Source: Betaproteobacteria bacterium
GTDB lineage: Bacteria > Pseudomonadota > Gammaproteobacteria > Burkholderiales > SG8-41
NCBI GenBank assembly: GCA_021730905.1
Contig: JAKFYK010000036.1
Span: 62,001 to 126,000 of the forward strand
Reading direction: 5' to 3'
DNA: 64,000 nucleotides
Positions 1 to 8,834 of the stretch are shown here, in pieces. The position numbers and the translations under genes were made by a program. The notes under the pieces are model-generated. The model did not search any database. It was not told the DNA's origin and saw only the letters and a list, made by a program, of their open reading frames with translations. Positions within the stretch are counted from its first letter, which is position 1. Each line of letters opens with the position of its first letter.

Positions 1-629
1 GAGAACATGAATACATTATGAAAGTGTGCTTGCATCGTTTTTTTCAGCTCAGGCATGCTCTTGCAGTTGACATGGCCGGCGCGGCTGGTTGGCGACGCAT
101 GGGTTTGGCTTTCCAGGGAGGGCATGCCGATGATTCCGACACCATGCACCGTGAGCGGCGCAAAAGCGTTTTTAAGGAAAGTATGTTCGTGCTGCGATGA
201 AATATGTTCGAGCACGTCGAGCGCGAACACACCATCGTATTTGCCGGGAATCGGCCCGGCCAGCAAGTCGTGCGTGAAAACCGGGAACCGCCAGCGCTCG
301 ACCATGCGCGCTTTGACATCTTCGATAAAAATTTCGTCAAAATCAGTCGCGCTTAACGCTTTTACCTCCTGCTGAACGAGGCGGGTGCCAAATGCATCGC
401 CACACCCGATCTCCAGAACGTGCTCGCTCCCCGCGAGCATTTTCGCCACGAACTTATAGCGCGACAGCCGAAACAACAGGTGTTTGGGATCGTCATGCCA
501 ACTCTGACTGCTGCGTAGACCGAGCCGCTCGAAACCCCGCGCGGCGACTGCATCAACGCATTCCTGGTATTGCGGCTCGCGCGTCTTCACCGCATCGTCG
601 CCACGCGACAAAAGACTGTCTTTCGACAT
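1..629 (-). CDS. Class I SAM-dependent methyltransferase, cut by window edge
   Basis: Seen: an open frame from an ATG at 629 runs off the left edge, so about 209 codons are present and the C-terminus is missing. The protein has the SAM-binding loop VLEIGCGDAFGT (residues 71-82) and the FALDVLEHI segment (135-143) that follows the acidic loop in small-molecule methyltransferases. Known: this fold transfers a methyl group from S-adenosylmethionine in the cytoplasm. Inferred: the acceptor is probably a sugar or sugar-lipid, because every neighbour is a glycan gene; the exact substrate cannot be read. The gene is divergent from the 812 gene, with 182 bp between them that show no convincing promoter hexamers. 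Confidence 0.85.
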   Translation of the reverse strand, partial: MSKDSLLSRGDDAVKTREPQYQECVDAVAARGFERLGLRSSQSWHDDPKHLLFRLSRYKFVAKMLAGSEHVLEIGCGDAFGTRLVQQEVKALSATDFDEIFIEDVKARMVERWRFPVFTHDLLAGPIPGKYDGVFALDVLEHISSQHEHTFLKNAFAPLTVHGVGIIGMPSLESQTHASPTSRAGHVNCKSMPELKKTMQAHFHNVFMF

Positions 630-811
630 AGTCAAATTCCGAGTTCTTTATGATTTAGGGAGCAGGCGAGACTCTTTCACGACCGCATCGATAATGATAG
701 CATGGACCCACATAACAGGTTGCACGAGTCAAACTCCTTCACGCTTTCGTTTCATTGGCCCGCCCACAACCTGCCTGCGACTCCGGCCTGCAGCGACTTC
801 GCCAGAACCCT

Positions 812-2692
812 ATGCGCCCAAAAGTCAAATTTCTCGCCGTAGTCTGGGGCAAAACGTACATCGCACGTTTCGCCTCGCTCGCCTTGCCTTCGTTTCTTGC
901 CCCAGGCAACCTGCCTGCGCTCGCCGAAGCGACAGACCTCGAAGTCGTAGTCATGACGCGACGCGACGATATCGCACACTTTGAAAATCATGCCGCATTC
1001 CGCAGGTTGCGCGCAATCTGCCCGGTGCAATTTGTCGAGATCGATGACCTGATCGCCACTTCGATCTATGGTGTGACGCTGACGCTCGCGTACATCCGTC
1101 CAATAATTGCCTGTGGCCGCGACATGCTCAACACGCATTTCGTGTTCATGAATGCAGACTTCGTATTGGCTGATGGTTCGTTACGCGCCCTTTCCAAGCA
1201 CATACTCGCAGGCCGTTCAATTGTGCTCGGTCCGAGTTTCAGGGCGACTGCCGAAGCGGTCGAGCCTCACCTTGAACGCATGGTGGACACCGATTCGGGC
1301 GTGCTGGCCGTGCCCCCAAGGCAAATGGTCGCACTCTCGCTTGCTCATCCTCATCCAACCACGATGGCCAAAATCGTCAACCAGACTTTTTGCCACTCCA
1401 TACACCCCAACCAGTTCTTCTGGCAGGTTGACAAGCAAACCCTGCTCGGACGCTACTACCTGATTTTTATGCTGTGCCTGAAGCCCGAGCGCGTCATCGG
1501 GACGATCAATTGTTATTGCGATTACTCGTTCATCCCGGAGATGTGCCCGTCTGGCGACGAAACGGCGATGAATGACTCCGATGATTTCTTCATGCTTGAG
1601 TTGCAGGAGCGCACTCAGGAAACGTCGCTGCTTCAATTAGGAAGAGCGCCGGACAATGTCATTGCCCGCAGTCTGCAGTATTGGACAACAGCGGAGCACC
1701 GCCGCGCTGCCGGCCATGACATTATCTTTCACTCCGGCGAAATCCCCGCTGAGATCGAAGCTGCAAAGCTCGAAGCACAAGCCTTCGTCAACAGGATTAG
1801 GAAGAAGCTCGGCCGCCCTGTACCCCATGTCAATCACATATACTGGGTTCATGGCGTCAGAGCCTGGCTGCGCGATCGCGCGAAACAGGGCTTAACGACG
1901 TTGCCTGCGGAATTAACAGTAGGGCAAAGCAGAATTCAGGACCGTTTTTCCTTTGGCAGCATTTTGGGCGCTTTAAGCGGTATTCGATGGCGGTTAATTT
2001 CTAGTCCCCGACTCCAGATGATCCTGGAATGGGCAAAGAAGACACCGCTCCATCCCTACTGGCTGGATTACCGGCTCCTTCGGGGATCCATTGCCAAGAT
2101 CATGTCCATACCGGGCGCCCGCTTGCTGGTAGTACGAGACAAGCCCGAGCCGGTGGATCGTTTCATAGGCGCCGACGAGACTATTCAGTTTGCCTCTGTG
2201 CAGAGCGTGTTGAAAAACGGCCCGCCCGTGCCACAGCCGATATCCAAGGACTATACGCATGTCCTGATTTGCCTGCAGCGCAGGGATCTCCGAAATGTGC
2301 AAGCTCTCATCAATCAGTGCCAATCCGCAATGGATCCGGGAGGCACCTACCAGGTCTTCATCCACGACTGGCTGGGAGAAACCAGAAACAGAAATTTTTC
2401 GCATGAGCTGGTGCGGCATCTCGAAAACATCATCGGATGGCCGCCTCAGGGAGCTGTCTGCCTGTTCGTGGGCGGGTCACTGAAGCGATTCAACATCGGA
2501 TTGCTCCTCCAAATATACCGTTACTACTCACAGCCCGGAAAATGGGCCCTGCGGCTGCTGTTGGCGCCCCCGCTGGCGGTGAGCCTGATTTTTGTACTGC
2601 TAGGAAACCTTTATCTGTGCTTCAAGCAGCCTAGTAGCAGCTACGTCGATTATTGCAGCAGCGTTGCAATCCAGTTCGATCCATACAAGTAG
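812..2692 (+). CDS. Unrecognised 626-aa protein, glycosyltransferase-like N-terminus, one C-terminal membrane helix
   Basis: I do not recognise the family with confidence. The frame is open from 755, but ATG 812 is preferred because the product then starts MRPKVKFLAVVWG, like the first strand of a nucleotide-sugar-binding fold. Around residues 130-145 the segment FVFMNADFVLADGSL resembles the acidic metal-binding loop of GT-A glycosyltransferases, although only one Asp of a DxD is clear. The C-terminal third (about 490-560) looks like the second half of a Rossmann-type domain without a SAM glycine loop. A hydrophobic helix lies at about 578-604, so the protein is probably membrane-anchored. 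It sits between two methyltransferase genes; the next gene starts 72 bp downstream on the same strand. A cytoplasmic-face glycosyltransferase is my best guess (inference). Confidence 0.6.
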   Translation: MRPKVKFLAVVWGKTYIARFASLALPSFLAPGNLPALAEATDLEVVVMTRRDDIAHFENHAAFRRLRAICPVQFVEIDDLIATSIYGVTLTLAYIRPIIACGRDMLNTHFVFMNADFVLADGSLRALSKHILAGRSIVLGPSFRATAEAVEPHLERMVDTDSGVLAVPPRQMVALSLAHPHPTTMAKIVNQTFCHSIHPNQFFWQVDKQTLLGRYYLIFMLCLKPERVIGTINCYCDYSFIPEMCPSGDETAMNDSDDFFMLELQERTQETSLLQLGRAPDNVIARSLQYWTTAEHRRAAGHDIIFHSGEIPAEIEAAKLEAQAFVNRIRKKLGRPVPHVNHIYWVHGVRAWLRDRAKQGLTTLPAELTVGQSRIQDRFSFGSILGALSGIRWRLISSPRLQMILEWAKKTPLHPYWLDYRLLRGSIAKIMSIPGARLLVVRDKPEPVDRFIGADETIQFASVQSVLKNGPPVPQPISKDYTHVLICLQRRDLRNVQALINQCQSAMDPGGTYQVFIHDWLGETRNRNFSHELVRHLENIIGWPPQGAVCLFVGGSLKRFNIGLLLQIYRYYSQPGKWALRLLLAPPLAVSLIFVLLGNLYLCFKQPSSSYVDYCSSVAIQFDPYK

Positions 2693-2764
2693 GGTAGCCG
2701 ACAATCAGCACAATGCTACAGGCGGGTACTTGAATCAATCCGAGCGTTTACCACACACACGGCC

Positions 2765-3679
2765 ATGATCCGATACATTAAAAACTGCATTCATCGCCTC
2801 CTCGCGCGCTTTGGCTACCGGCTTGTCAAAGCGCTTCCGGGACACGCAGCCGGGACGGGAAAACAGTTGCAGTATGAGGCGCCAGCCGATCTGGTTGCGG
2901 CGCTGCCCGAAATAATCCGGCGGCTACAACCCGCCGGTCAGCCTCCTATCGATGGCTATCAACTGGAAATGGCGACTTACCACCTGAAAACCGGTATGGG
3001 TGACGTCGATCCGGATTTCTTCCCACCGTACGAGCGCAGCCGCAATTACACCATGACGTCGTGGGAGCGACTTTACAGTTTGCATTCTGCGGTACGTTAC
3101 ATCGTTAAGGCAAACATCCCGGGCGATTTCCTGGAGTGCGGAGTTTGGCGTGGTGGCAGCATGATGATGGTCGCGCTTACCCTGCTCGCGCTTGGGCGCA
3201 CGGACAGGCGTTTGTTTCTGTTCGACACCTTCGAGGGATTGCCGAAACCGGACAAAGCGCTGGACGTGGATGTCTGGGGCAATAGCGGGATGGAAGCCTG
3301 GCAGCCACACCGGAAGACCGACGAAAGCAGCGACTGGGCCTACGCTTCGCTAGAAGAAGTGCGCGCCAACATGGAAAGCACCGGATATCCGATGGATAAG
3401 GTGTTTTTTGTCAAAGGCATGGTGGAAGAAACACTCCCGGCCAAGGCGGCTGACCAGATCGCCCTGCTTCGCCTTGATACCGATTGGTACAGCTCGACCC
3501 GGCACGAATTGGAGCACCTTTACCCGCGACTGTCCCAAAATGGAATACTGATTATTGATGACTACGGGCATTTTCTGGGCGCACGCAAGGCAACGGACGA
3601 GTACTTCGCGGCCTTGAATGTGCCGCCCCTACTGACCCGAGTGGACTACGCCGGACGAATAGCAATTAGAGTCAATTGA
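2765..3679 (+). CDS. TylF/MycF-family O-methyltransferase
   Basis: 304 aa, full length for the macrocin O-methyltransferase (TylF/MycF) family, which methylates sugar hydroxyls with SAM and a divalent metal. Seen: the SAM region DFLECGVWRGGS (121-132), FLFDTFEGLP (151-160), LRLDTDWY (235-242) and IIDDYGHF (263-270); the acidic residues of the last two supply the metal site in this family. Residues 40-120 form the family's N-terminal helical part. It is closely similar in motifs and spacing to residues 450-679 of the fused protein at 5002-7041, so the two are paralogues within 4 kb. It faces the 3752 gene tail to tail. Substrate: a sugar on the glycan or its precursor (inference). Confidence 0.88.
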   Translation: MIRYIKNCIHRLLARFGYRLVKALPGHAAGTGKQLQYEAPADLVAALPEIIRRLQPAGQPPIDGYQLEMATYHLKTGMGDVDPDFFPPYERSRNYTMTSWERLYSLHSAVRYIVKANIPGDFLECGVWRGGSMMMVALTLLALGRTDRRLFLFDTFEGLPKPDKALDVDVWGNSGMEAWQPHRKTDESSDWAYASLEEVRANMESTGYPMDKVFFVKGMVEETLPAKAADQIALLRLDTDWYSSTRHELEHLYPRLSQNGILIIDDYGHFLGARKATDEYFAALNVPPLLTRVDYAGRIAIRVN

Positions 3680-3729
3680 GTTCGGCGTTAATCAGCAAAT
3701 TCCGTCCTACCAGTACGTGCGTATGTCTG

Positions 3730-3754
3730 TAAGCCAAATTATTAATACGGCTTA
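3730..3754. terminator. Possible weak bidirectional hairpin between convergent genes
   Basis: TAAGCC (3730-3735) and GGCTTA (3749-3754) are inverted copies separated by 13 A/T-rich bases, between the stop of the 2765 gene and the stop of the 3752 gene (the right arm includes that stop codon). The stem is short and the T tracts are poor, so this is only a candidate. Confidence 0.25.
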
Positions 3755-5005
3755 ATAAATGGCCTCAACGCCAGATCGCCGCTCTTCCTGTAATATCGCC
3801 TGGTAACCTAGCAGTTCCTCAAAGCAACGCATCGTGACTTTGTGTTCCTTCAATCCCAGTAGCGAATCGACTAGATATAAGGCTTCCTTGGGGTGATAGG
3901 GCATTTCTTTCATAACTCGGCGTAGCACTCTGAGCGCGAGTTCCGGCGCTGGCGTCCTGCGTAGCAGGTCAATGTATTCCGCAAAAAGCTCGCCGGTCAT
4001 ATGACGGGATTGCAGACATTCGGCTAGCTCTATCGTCCGGCTCTCTGATGGTGCCGGGTCTGCATCCTTCTCGTAGATCGCTTCCAGAAAGTTACGTTCA
4101 GATTGCATTCGGACAAAGGCGGGATTCCAACGCAAATACCTTGCAACCCATCGCGGGCTTGCGTGCGGACTCCATAGATTTGCGCTCTCCGCGAGATACG
4201 AAATCGGCTGGGCAAAATAATTTAACGAATAGAACCAGCGGCTACTCTGCCGATCCAGAAACTCACTGTAAAAACTTACCCAATCCTCACTCATCTCCTG
4301 CATGGAGCCCGTGTTAACCACTAAATCCACAGGTAATTCTTCGAGTGCAGCGTGGCGGGACAAAGGGCAAAGAATTACTTTATTTCTAGCAAGAACCTTA
4401 ACGTCAAGTGGATCCTTGCTCTGCACATAATGGACAGCCGCATCCCCGAATTCGCTCCGCAAGAACACGTCTGCGAAAAAAAGAGATTCGGGGATATCCA
4501 AGATAATGTAGTTTTGGGCTGGTCGTATTGGGTTACGAAGCCATAGACGGGCGGGCGCTCCATAGCCACCCCCAATTTCCAAGACGATGCTCGTATCCGG
4601 GACATGCGTGAGACAACGAAGCACTATTCGTGCAAGATAGAATAACACGTTGCTAACAAGACGCCCCTTGTGTTCATAGTTAGTATCCTTCGTAGAACCT
4701 GAAATATCCGAAAACTCGTCCACGAACTTTGCAAACTGCGGAAATTCCGCATAGAGTTCACGCTCATACAGCGCGGTAAATTTTCCTTCATGATGAACGT
4801 TGCCGCGATGTTCAAACCCAATGGATTCTTGCGCAAAGTGTAAGACGTCTGCCGGGCTCTCCAGTTCCTTTACGGCTTGGCGCATGCGTTCAACGTACGC
4901 TTGCCATCGAATGCCATACGACGGTAAGTTTGCCTCGTCCTTGACCGCCCAAAGTCGTGACCGTGCTTTTGCGACGATTGTGCTTCTACTAAAAATTCCT
5001 ATCAT
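3752..5005 (-). CDS. Putative sugar O-methyltransferase (NanM-type)
   Basis: 417 aa. Resembles the family called putative sugar O-methyltransferase, found in surface glycan loci. Seen: a long N-terminal region with a WQAYVERM-like helix, a conserved DISGSTKDTNYEHKG stretch (about 100-114), then the SAM loop VLEIGGGYGAPAR (141-153) and LVVNTGSMQEM in place of the usual DVLEH segment. The last 80 residues are helical and TPR-like (RTPAPELALRVLRRVMKEMP), which may bind a partner. The start ATG at 5005 overlaps the stop of the 5002 gene by 4 bp (ATGA), indicating translational coupling and a shared operon. Sugar specificity is unknown. Confidence 0.8.
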   Translation of the reverse strand: MIGIFSRSTIVAKARSRLWAVKDEANLPSYGIRWQAYVERMRQAVKELESPADVLHFAQESIGFEHRGNVHHEGKFTALYERELYAEFPQFAKFVDEFSDISGSTKDTNYEHKGRLVSNVLFYLARIVLRCLTHVPDTSIVLEIGGGYGAPARLWLRNPIRPAQNYIILDIPESLFFADVFLRSEFGDAAVHYVQSKDPLDVKVLARNKVILCPLSRHAALEELPVDLVVNTGSMQEMSEDWVSFYSEFLDRQSSRWFYSLNYFAQPISYLAESANLWSPHASPRWVARYLRWNPAFVRMQSERNFLEAIYEKDADPAPSESRTIELAECLQSRHMTGELFAEYIDLLRRTPAPELALRVLRRVMKEMPYHPKEALYLVDSLLGLKEHKVTMRCFEELLGYQAILQEERRSGVEAIY

Positions 5006-7041
5006 CTGGCAACCTTGATACCGATTCGCCCTGTATAGTCGATTCGATTCAGCAAAATCGGGATTCGCCGACTTGAAATGAACTCATCGACTGCCGATCG
5101 TGCCCCTGCAAAATGTCCATAGTCATCGATGATAAGCACACCGCTAGGGCTGATCCTATCGAAAAGGTGTTCGAGCTCATGCTTTGTAGATGCATACCAG
5201 TCGGTATCCAAGCGTAACAATGCAATTCTATGTGGCGCTGCATCAGGTATCGTGCGCTCCACCATACCCTTTACAAAATGTATTCGTGTAGCCGGATAAC
5301 CCGTCGAATGCAGATTTGCTCTCACCTCAGCCTCGCCAGCTTCTGCCCAGTGGCTTTTCTCTTCCCCGACCCTGTGTGGCAACCATCCGTCAATCGCGCG
5401 ATTCCCCCAGATATCAATGTCCTTGTCTTCCTGGGGTCTAGGAAGACCTTCAAACGTGTCAAACAGATAAAGGTTTCGGTTTGTATTCCCAAAAGCGGCA
5501 AGCGTTAACGCTGCAACCATCATACTGCCGCCACGCCAGACACCACATTCAACGATGTCGCCATCGATTCCAGCATCTTCCAAGTACTGAACCGCCTTGA
5601 ACAAGGCATACATCCGTTCAACGGATGTCATTGTGTAAGACTTACATTGCTCGTAGATAGGAAGGAATGACTCGTCCATATCCGCCATGCCGGTCTTAGC
5701 GTGATACTCCGCCGCGGCGCGTTGGTGATCTTGGCGGTGCTCTAGCGTTACAGTAACTTCTGAGAGTTTCGCCTCGAGGTTAGCATCTACCAATTTTCCC
5801 TGAGAAATAATGACACAGCGCAATCGGCTCAATAGATCGAGTCGATCCGGTTCTGCCTTTAAACCCAATCCGAGTACGAGTTCTTCCCAGGCGAGGGGAA
5901 ACGTACCTCCGCGTGCAGTAACCAGTGTATACAAACGCAATCCCTCATCAAGCGTAGCTTTTCCGGCAAGCAACCGATCGGACAGGACTGTCTCTTCTTC
6001 ATTGGGCAACGCATCCTTCGTTGCAGCGTCAAGTCGCGTGCTTTTTCCTCTGATGGCATGAAATACACTCTGGGCAATATCGTAAATCGGCGGGTAATTT
6101 CGCAGGGCACTAGCGATGCGTTGCTTGAATGGACTTGGAGAAATCAGCTTGGACGTCTGTTTTGTCGACATGACATCACTAAGAGAAGCTGGATTCACAT
6201 CTCGAGCAATTCCAGTGCTGCCATGATAAGCCGCTGTCACCGCACCCGGTATCACTCCAACCGAAGTGCTCGACTCAAGAGCTCCCCAAAACGGCTTATC
6301 CTTGACCTTGCGACAAACGATGTTAATGCCGACATCGGGCAAAGCGGCCGCCTTAAAAACAGCGCCTTGCGATGAACCCTCAATTTCATCCAGCGCTCTC
6401 TTCAACGCCGGGAAGTATCCACTGTAGCTTCGCAATCCTTGCAATGGGTCGTTACGACCGCTCGGCCCGTCAAACCAGAAATCCACGACCTCATATTCGT
6501 TATAGCCTGCAATGTCAAAGAGGCATCTGCAGGTGTAGGTAACGTAGCCGTGGTCGACATAGCCCATTCCTGGCAAAGAATGATGGATATATCCGCCAAG
6601 CCTCGTCGCGTCGTGAATAATCTTGAAGCAATTGTATTGATTCAGAATGTGTTCTGTAGTGCCGAAGTTAAGCACGAGATCAAAGTGATTTCGCAGATTT
6701 TTTGGCAACAAGGCATGGTTTAAATCCAGTATTTGCGTGCGGTAACCATCTGCAATATCGAAAGCGAGGTATTCCATGCCCGCCTGCTCGAATAGCTCCC
6801 CCACAAAAGACTCGTTTAGCCCACCGCGCACTGGATCGTATCCTGATCCTTTTGCAAGTCGCTGAGCGAACTCTTTTATATCTGGCATTTCCCGTGATGC
6901 ATACTTTTCCAAAAAGAGTTCTATGTTCTTGGATTCTGCAGAGTACAAATTCGAAGACCCGATATCGAGTACAGCTATACGCCCATCGCCAAACAGGCCG
7001 AGCTTCTCCATACGCTCAATTGATCCAAACGTAATACCCAT
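5002..7041 (-). CDS. Two-domain methyltransferase: orphan NFGTTEH-type domain fused to TylF/MycF domain
   Basis: 679 aa, far longer than either family alone. Residues 1-270 are a divergent class I methyltransferase-like domain: LDIGSS (25-30) stands where the SAM loop is expected, and NFGTTEH (125-131) is followed by NQY and LGGYIHHSLP. The same arrangement recurs in the stand-alone gene at 31762-32661. Residues 340-440 form a helical, TPR-like linker. Residues 450-679 are a full TylF/MycF O-methyltransferase with DIVECGVWRGGS (495-506), LRLDTDWY (609-616) and metal-binding IIDDYGHF (637-644). The protein could perform two successive methylations of one glycan. It is first in an operon with 3752 (4-bp overlap); 98 bp separate it from the aminotransferase upstream. 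Confidence 0.83.
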   Translation of the reverse strand: MGITFGSIERMEKLGLFGDGRIAVLDIGSSNLYSAESKNIELFLEKYASREMPDIKEFAQRLAKGSGYDPVRGGLNESFVGELFEQAGMEYLAFDIADGYRTQILDLNHALLPKNLRNHFDLVLNFGTTEHILNQYNCFKIIHDATRLGGYIHHSLPGMGYVDHGYVTYTCRCLFDIAGYNEYEVVDFWFDGPSGRNDPLQGLRSYSGYFPALKRALDEIEGSSQGAVFKAAALPDVGINIVCRKVKDKPFWGALESSTSVGVIPGAVTAAYHGSTGIARDVNPASLSDVMSTKQTSKLISPSPFKQRIASALRNYPPIYDIAQSVFHAIRGKSTRLDAATKDALPNEEETVLSDRLLAGKATLDEGLRLYTLVTARGGTFPLAWEELVLGLGLKAEPDRLDLLSRLRCVIISQGKLVDANLEAKLSEVTVTLEHRQDHQRAAAEYHAKTGMADMDESFLPIYEQCKSYTMTSVERMYALFKAVQYLEDAGIDGDIVECGVWRGGSMMVAALTLAAFGNTNRNLYLFDTFEGLPRPQEDKDIDIWGNRAIDGWLPHRVGEEKSHWAEAGEAEVRANLHSTGYPATRIHFVKGMVERTIPDAAPHRIALLRLDTDWYASTKHELEHLFDRISPSGVLIIDDYGHFAGARSAVDEFISSRRIPILLNRIDYTGRIGIKVAR

Positions 7042-7139
7042 CTATGTCCTCACATTATGTTCTGCAGATACATTAACTGAACAACAAACTACACGGGAAT
7101 TATTGGCGAAGCGCGTTCCGCACATGCGCCGGATATGCC

Positions 7140-8276
7140 CTACGCAGAATCCAATGCCGCCTTGACGTGGTCAACCACGACCGCAAGACGCTCTTCCAAT
7201 CCAATCCAAAATGGCAGCCGGAACATACAAGCACTAAGGTTGGTGGTGATCGTCATGTCGCCAGCAGTGCGGCCGAACCGCTGACCAGCTGGTGAGCCAT
7301 GCAGTGGAACGTAATGAAAGACCGCTCCAACCTGCGCATGTTGGAGCGCGGAAAGCACTCGAGTGCGAGCAGCCGGATTAGGCGCGATCAGGTAATACAT
7401 GTGAGCGTTGTGTATACAGTGCTTCGGAACGAACGGCCGTCGCAAGATGCCTTGCTGTTCCAATTGCGCAAAGGCGTTGTGATAACTGTCCCACAATGCC
7501 AGCCGTCGCTTGGTAATGCCTTCAGCCTGTTCCAACTGGGCCCACAGGAATGCGGCGGTTAGTTCGCCAGGTAGATAGCTTGATCCTATGTCGACCCAAG
7601 TGTACTTGTCGACTTGACCACAGAAAAACTGCTTCCGGTTTGTACCTTTTTCCCAGATGATGTCCGCGCGTTCCGCAAAGCGAGGATCGTTGACCAACAA
7701 CGCACCGCCTTCGCCGGCGACCACATTCTTTGTCTCGTGAAAGCTAATCGCTCCGAGGTGGCCAATGCTGCCTAAAGGTCTGCCCTTGTAACTTGACAAG
7801 ATGCCTTGTGCCGCATCTTCTATCACGATAAGCTTGTATCGCTCTGCGATGGCCATGATGACGTCCATATCACAGCCGACCCCCGCATAATGCACCGGAA
7901 CAATCGCCTTGGTCCTCGCTGTGATCGCAGCCTCGACCTTGGTTTCGTCCATATTCAAGGTATCGGGCCGAATATCGACGAATACCGGCACGCCACCTCT
8001 TAGCACGAAAGCATTTGCGGTCGATACAAAGGTATACGATGGCATAATCACCTCGTCGCCCGGTTTGATGTCGGCGAGGATCGCGGACATTTCGAGTGCT
8101 GCGGTGCATGAGTGCGTGAGTAACGCTTTGCGGCATCCCACCACCTGTTCCAGCCAGCCTTGGCATTTTTTGGTGAACGGCCCATCACCAGAAAGTTGGT
8201 TGTTACTACATGCTTGGGCGATATACGTCAGTTCCCTGCCCGTGACAAAAGGTCTATTGAACGGAATTATTCCCAT
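7140..8276 (-). CDS. rffA: Sugar 4-aminotransferase, RffA/WecE type (dTDP-4-amino-4,6-dideoxygalactose transaminase)
   Basis: 378 aa from the ATG at 8276, which has GGGAG just upstream; the frame is open to 8297. It is a PLP-dependent DegT/DnrJ/EryC1/StrS aminotransferase that resembles RffA/WecE closely along its length (IPFNRPFVTGRELTYI at 4-19, NNQLSGDGPFTKKC at 25-38). Seen: EDAAQ (153-157), which contacts the cofactor, and FHETKN with the PLP lysine K183. Known: RffA transfers an amino group from glutamate to C4 of dTDP-4-keto-6-deoxyglucose, giving dTDP-Fuc4N. The NeuD/PglD-like acyltransferase at 12346 could then N-acylate the product (inference). The dTDP-glucose synthesis enzymes are not beside it. 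Confidence 0.88.
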   Translation of the reverse strand: MGIIPFNRPFVTGRELTYIAQACSNNQLSGDGPFTKKCQGWLEQVVGCRKALLTHSCTAALEMSAILADIKPGDEVIMPSYTFVSTANAFVLRGGVPVFVDIRPDTLNMDETKVEAAITARTKAIVPVHYAGVGCDMDVIMAIAERYKLIVIEDAAQGILSSYKGRPLGSIGHLGAISFHETKNVVAGEGGALLVNDPRFAERADIIWEKGTNRKQFFCGQVDKYTWVDIGSSYLPGELTAAFLWAQLEQAEGITKRRLALWDSYHNAFAQLEQQGILRRPFVPKHCIHNAHMYYLIAPNPAARTRVLSALQHAQVGAVFHYVPLHGSPAGQRFGRTAGDMTITTNLSACMFRLPFWIGLEERLAVVVDHVKAALDSA

Positions 8277-8402
8277 GGCTCCCAATCTTTGAAACAAAGT
8301 TCCAGCTTGTTGGCTGCTGGCTAATTGTAGATTGCAGCAGATACTGCGTAATATGCCGAACGGCTCTGGTAAAAGGTCGTGAATGCAGAAATGGGATGCA
8401 TA

Positions 8403-8765
8403 TTATCCCTGGCTACTGATAGCTACCCCACAACCGATCAGAACTACGCCGACCACTTTTTGCCAGGTGAGCGGCTCGTCCAGTAAGGCCCAGCTTAGCA
8501 ACAGCACCAGCGCGAAGGACAGGCTAACTAACGGATAGGCGTGGCTCAGTTGCAACTTAGTCATGGCGACCATCCAAAACAGCGCTGCAACCACCGCCGC
8601 CGCGAACGAACTGGCCACCCAGGGATTTATCAGCAGCGTCCACAGAAAATGCATGCGCTCATAGGTGCCTGCCGGATATGCCCCGGCTTGGGTAACTTGC
8701 CATTTGATGACAATCTGCCCGTAGACCGTAAGCAGCACGGTGAGTAAGACATATAAATAGCTCAT
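8403..8765 (-). CDS. Four-helix EamA/SMR-like membrane protein, possibly ArnE-like
   Basis: 120 aa with four predicted membrane helices (about 3-20, 45-66, 70-90 and 98-117), the size of one small multidrug resistance or ArnE/ArnF subunit. Segments such as LTVYGQIVIKWQV and SHAYPLVSLSFALVLLLSWALLDEP are typical of the drug/metabolite transporter superfamily, where the Pro-rich end of helix 3 and the EP motif recur. In glycan loci such proteins help flip undecaprenyl-phosphate-linked amino sugars. It lies downstream of the 8835 methyltransferase (69 bp) and upstream of the aminotransferase gene. A flippase role is inference; general small-molecule efflux is the alternative. Confidence 0.75.
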   Translation of the reverse strand: MSYLYVLLTVLLTVYGQIVIKWQVTQAGAYPAGTYERMHFLWTLLINPWVASSFAAAVVAALFWMVAMTKLQLSHAYPLVSLSFALVLLLSWALLDEPLTWQKVVGVVLIGCGVAISSQG

Positions 8766-8834
8766 TCTGATCAGACCTTGCAGGCAATATATCCAACGAT
8801 TCTACCGGAACATTCCTGTCTCGCGACAGGGTAT

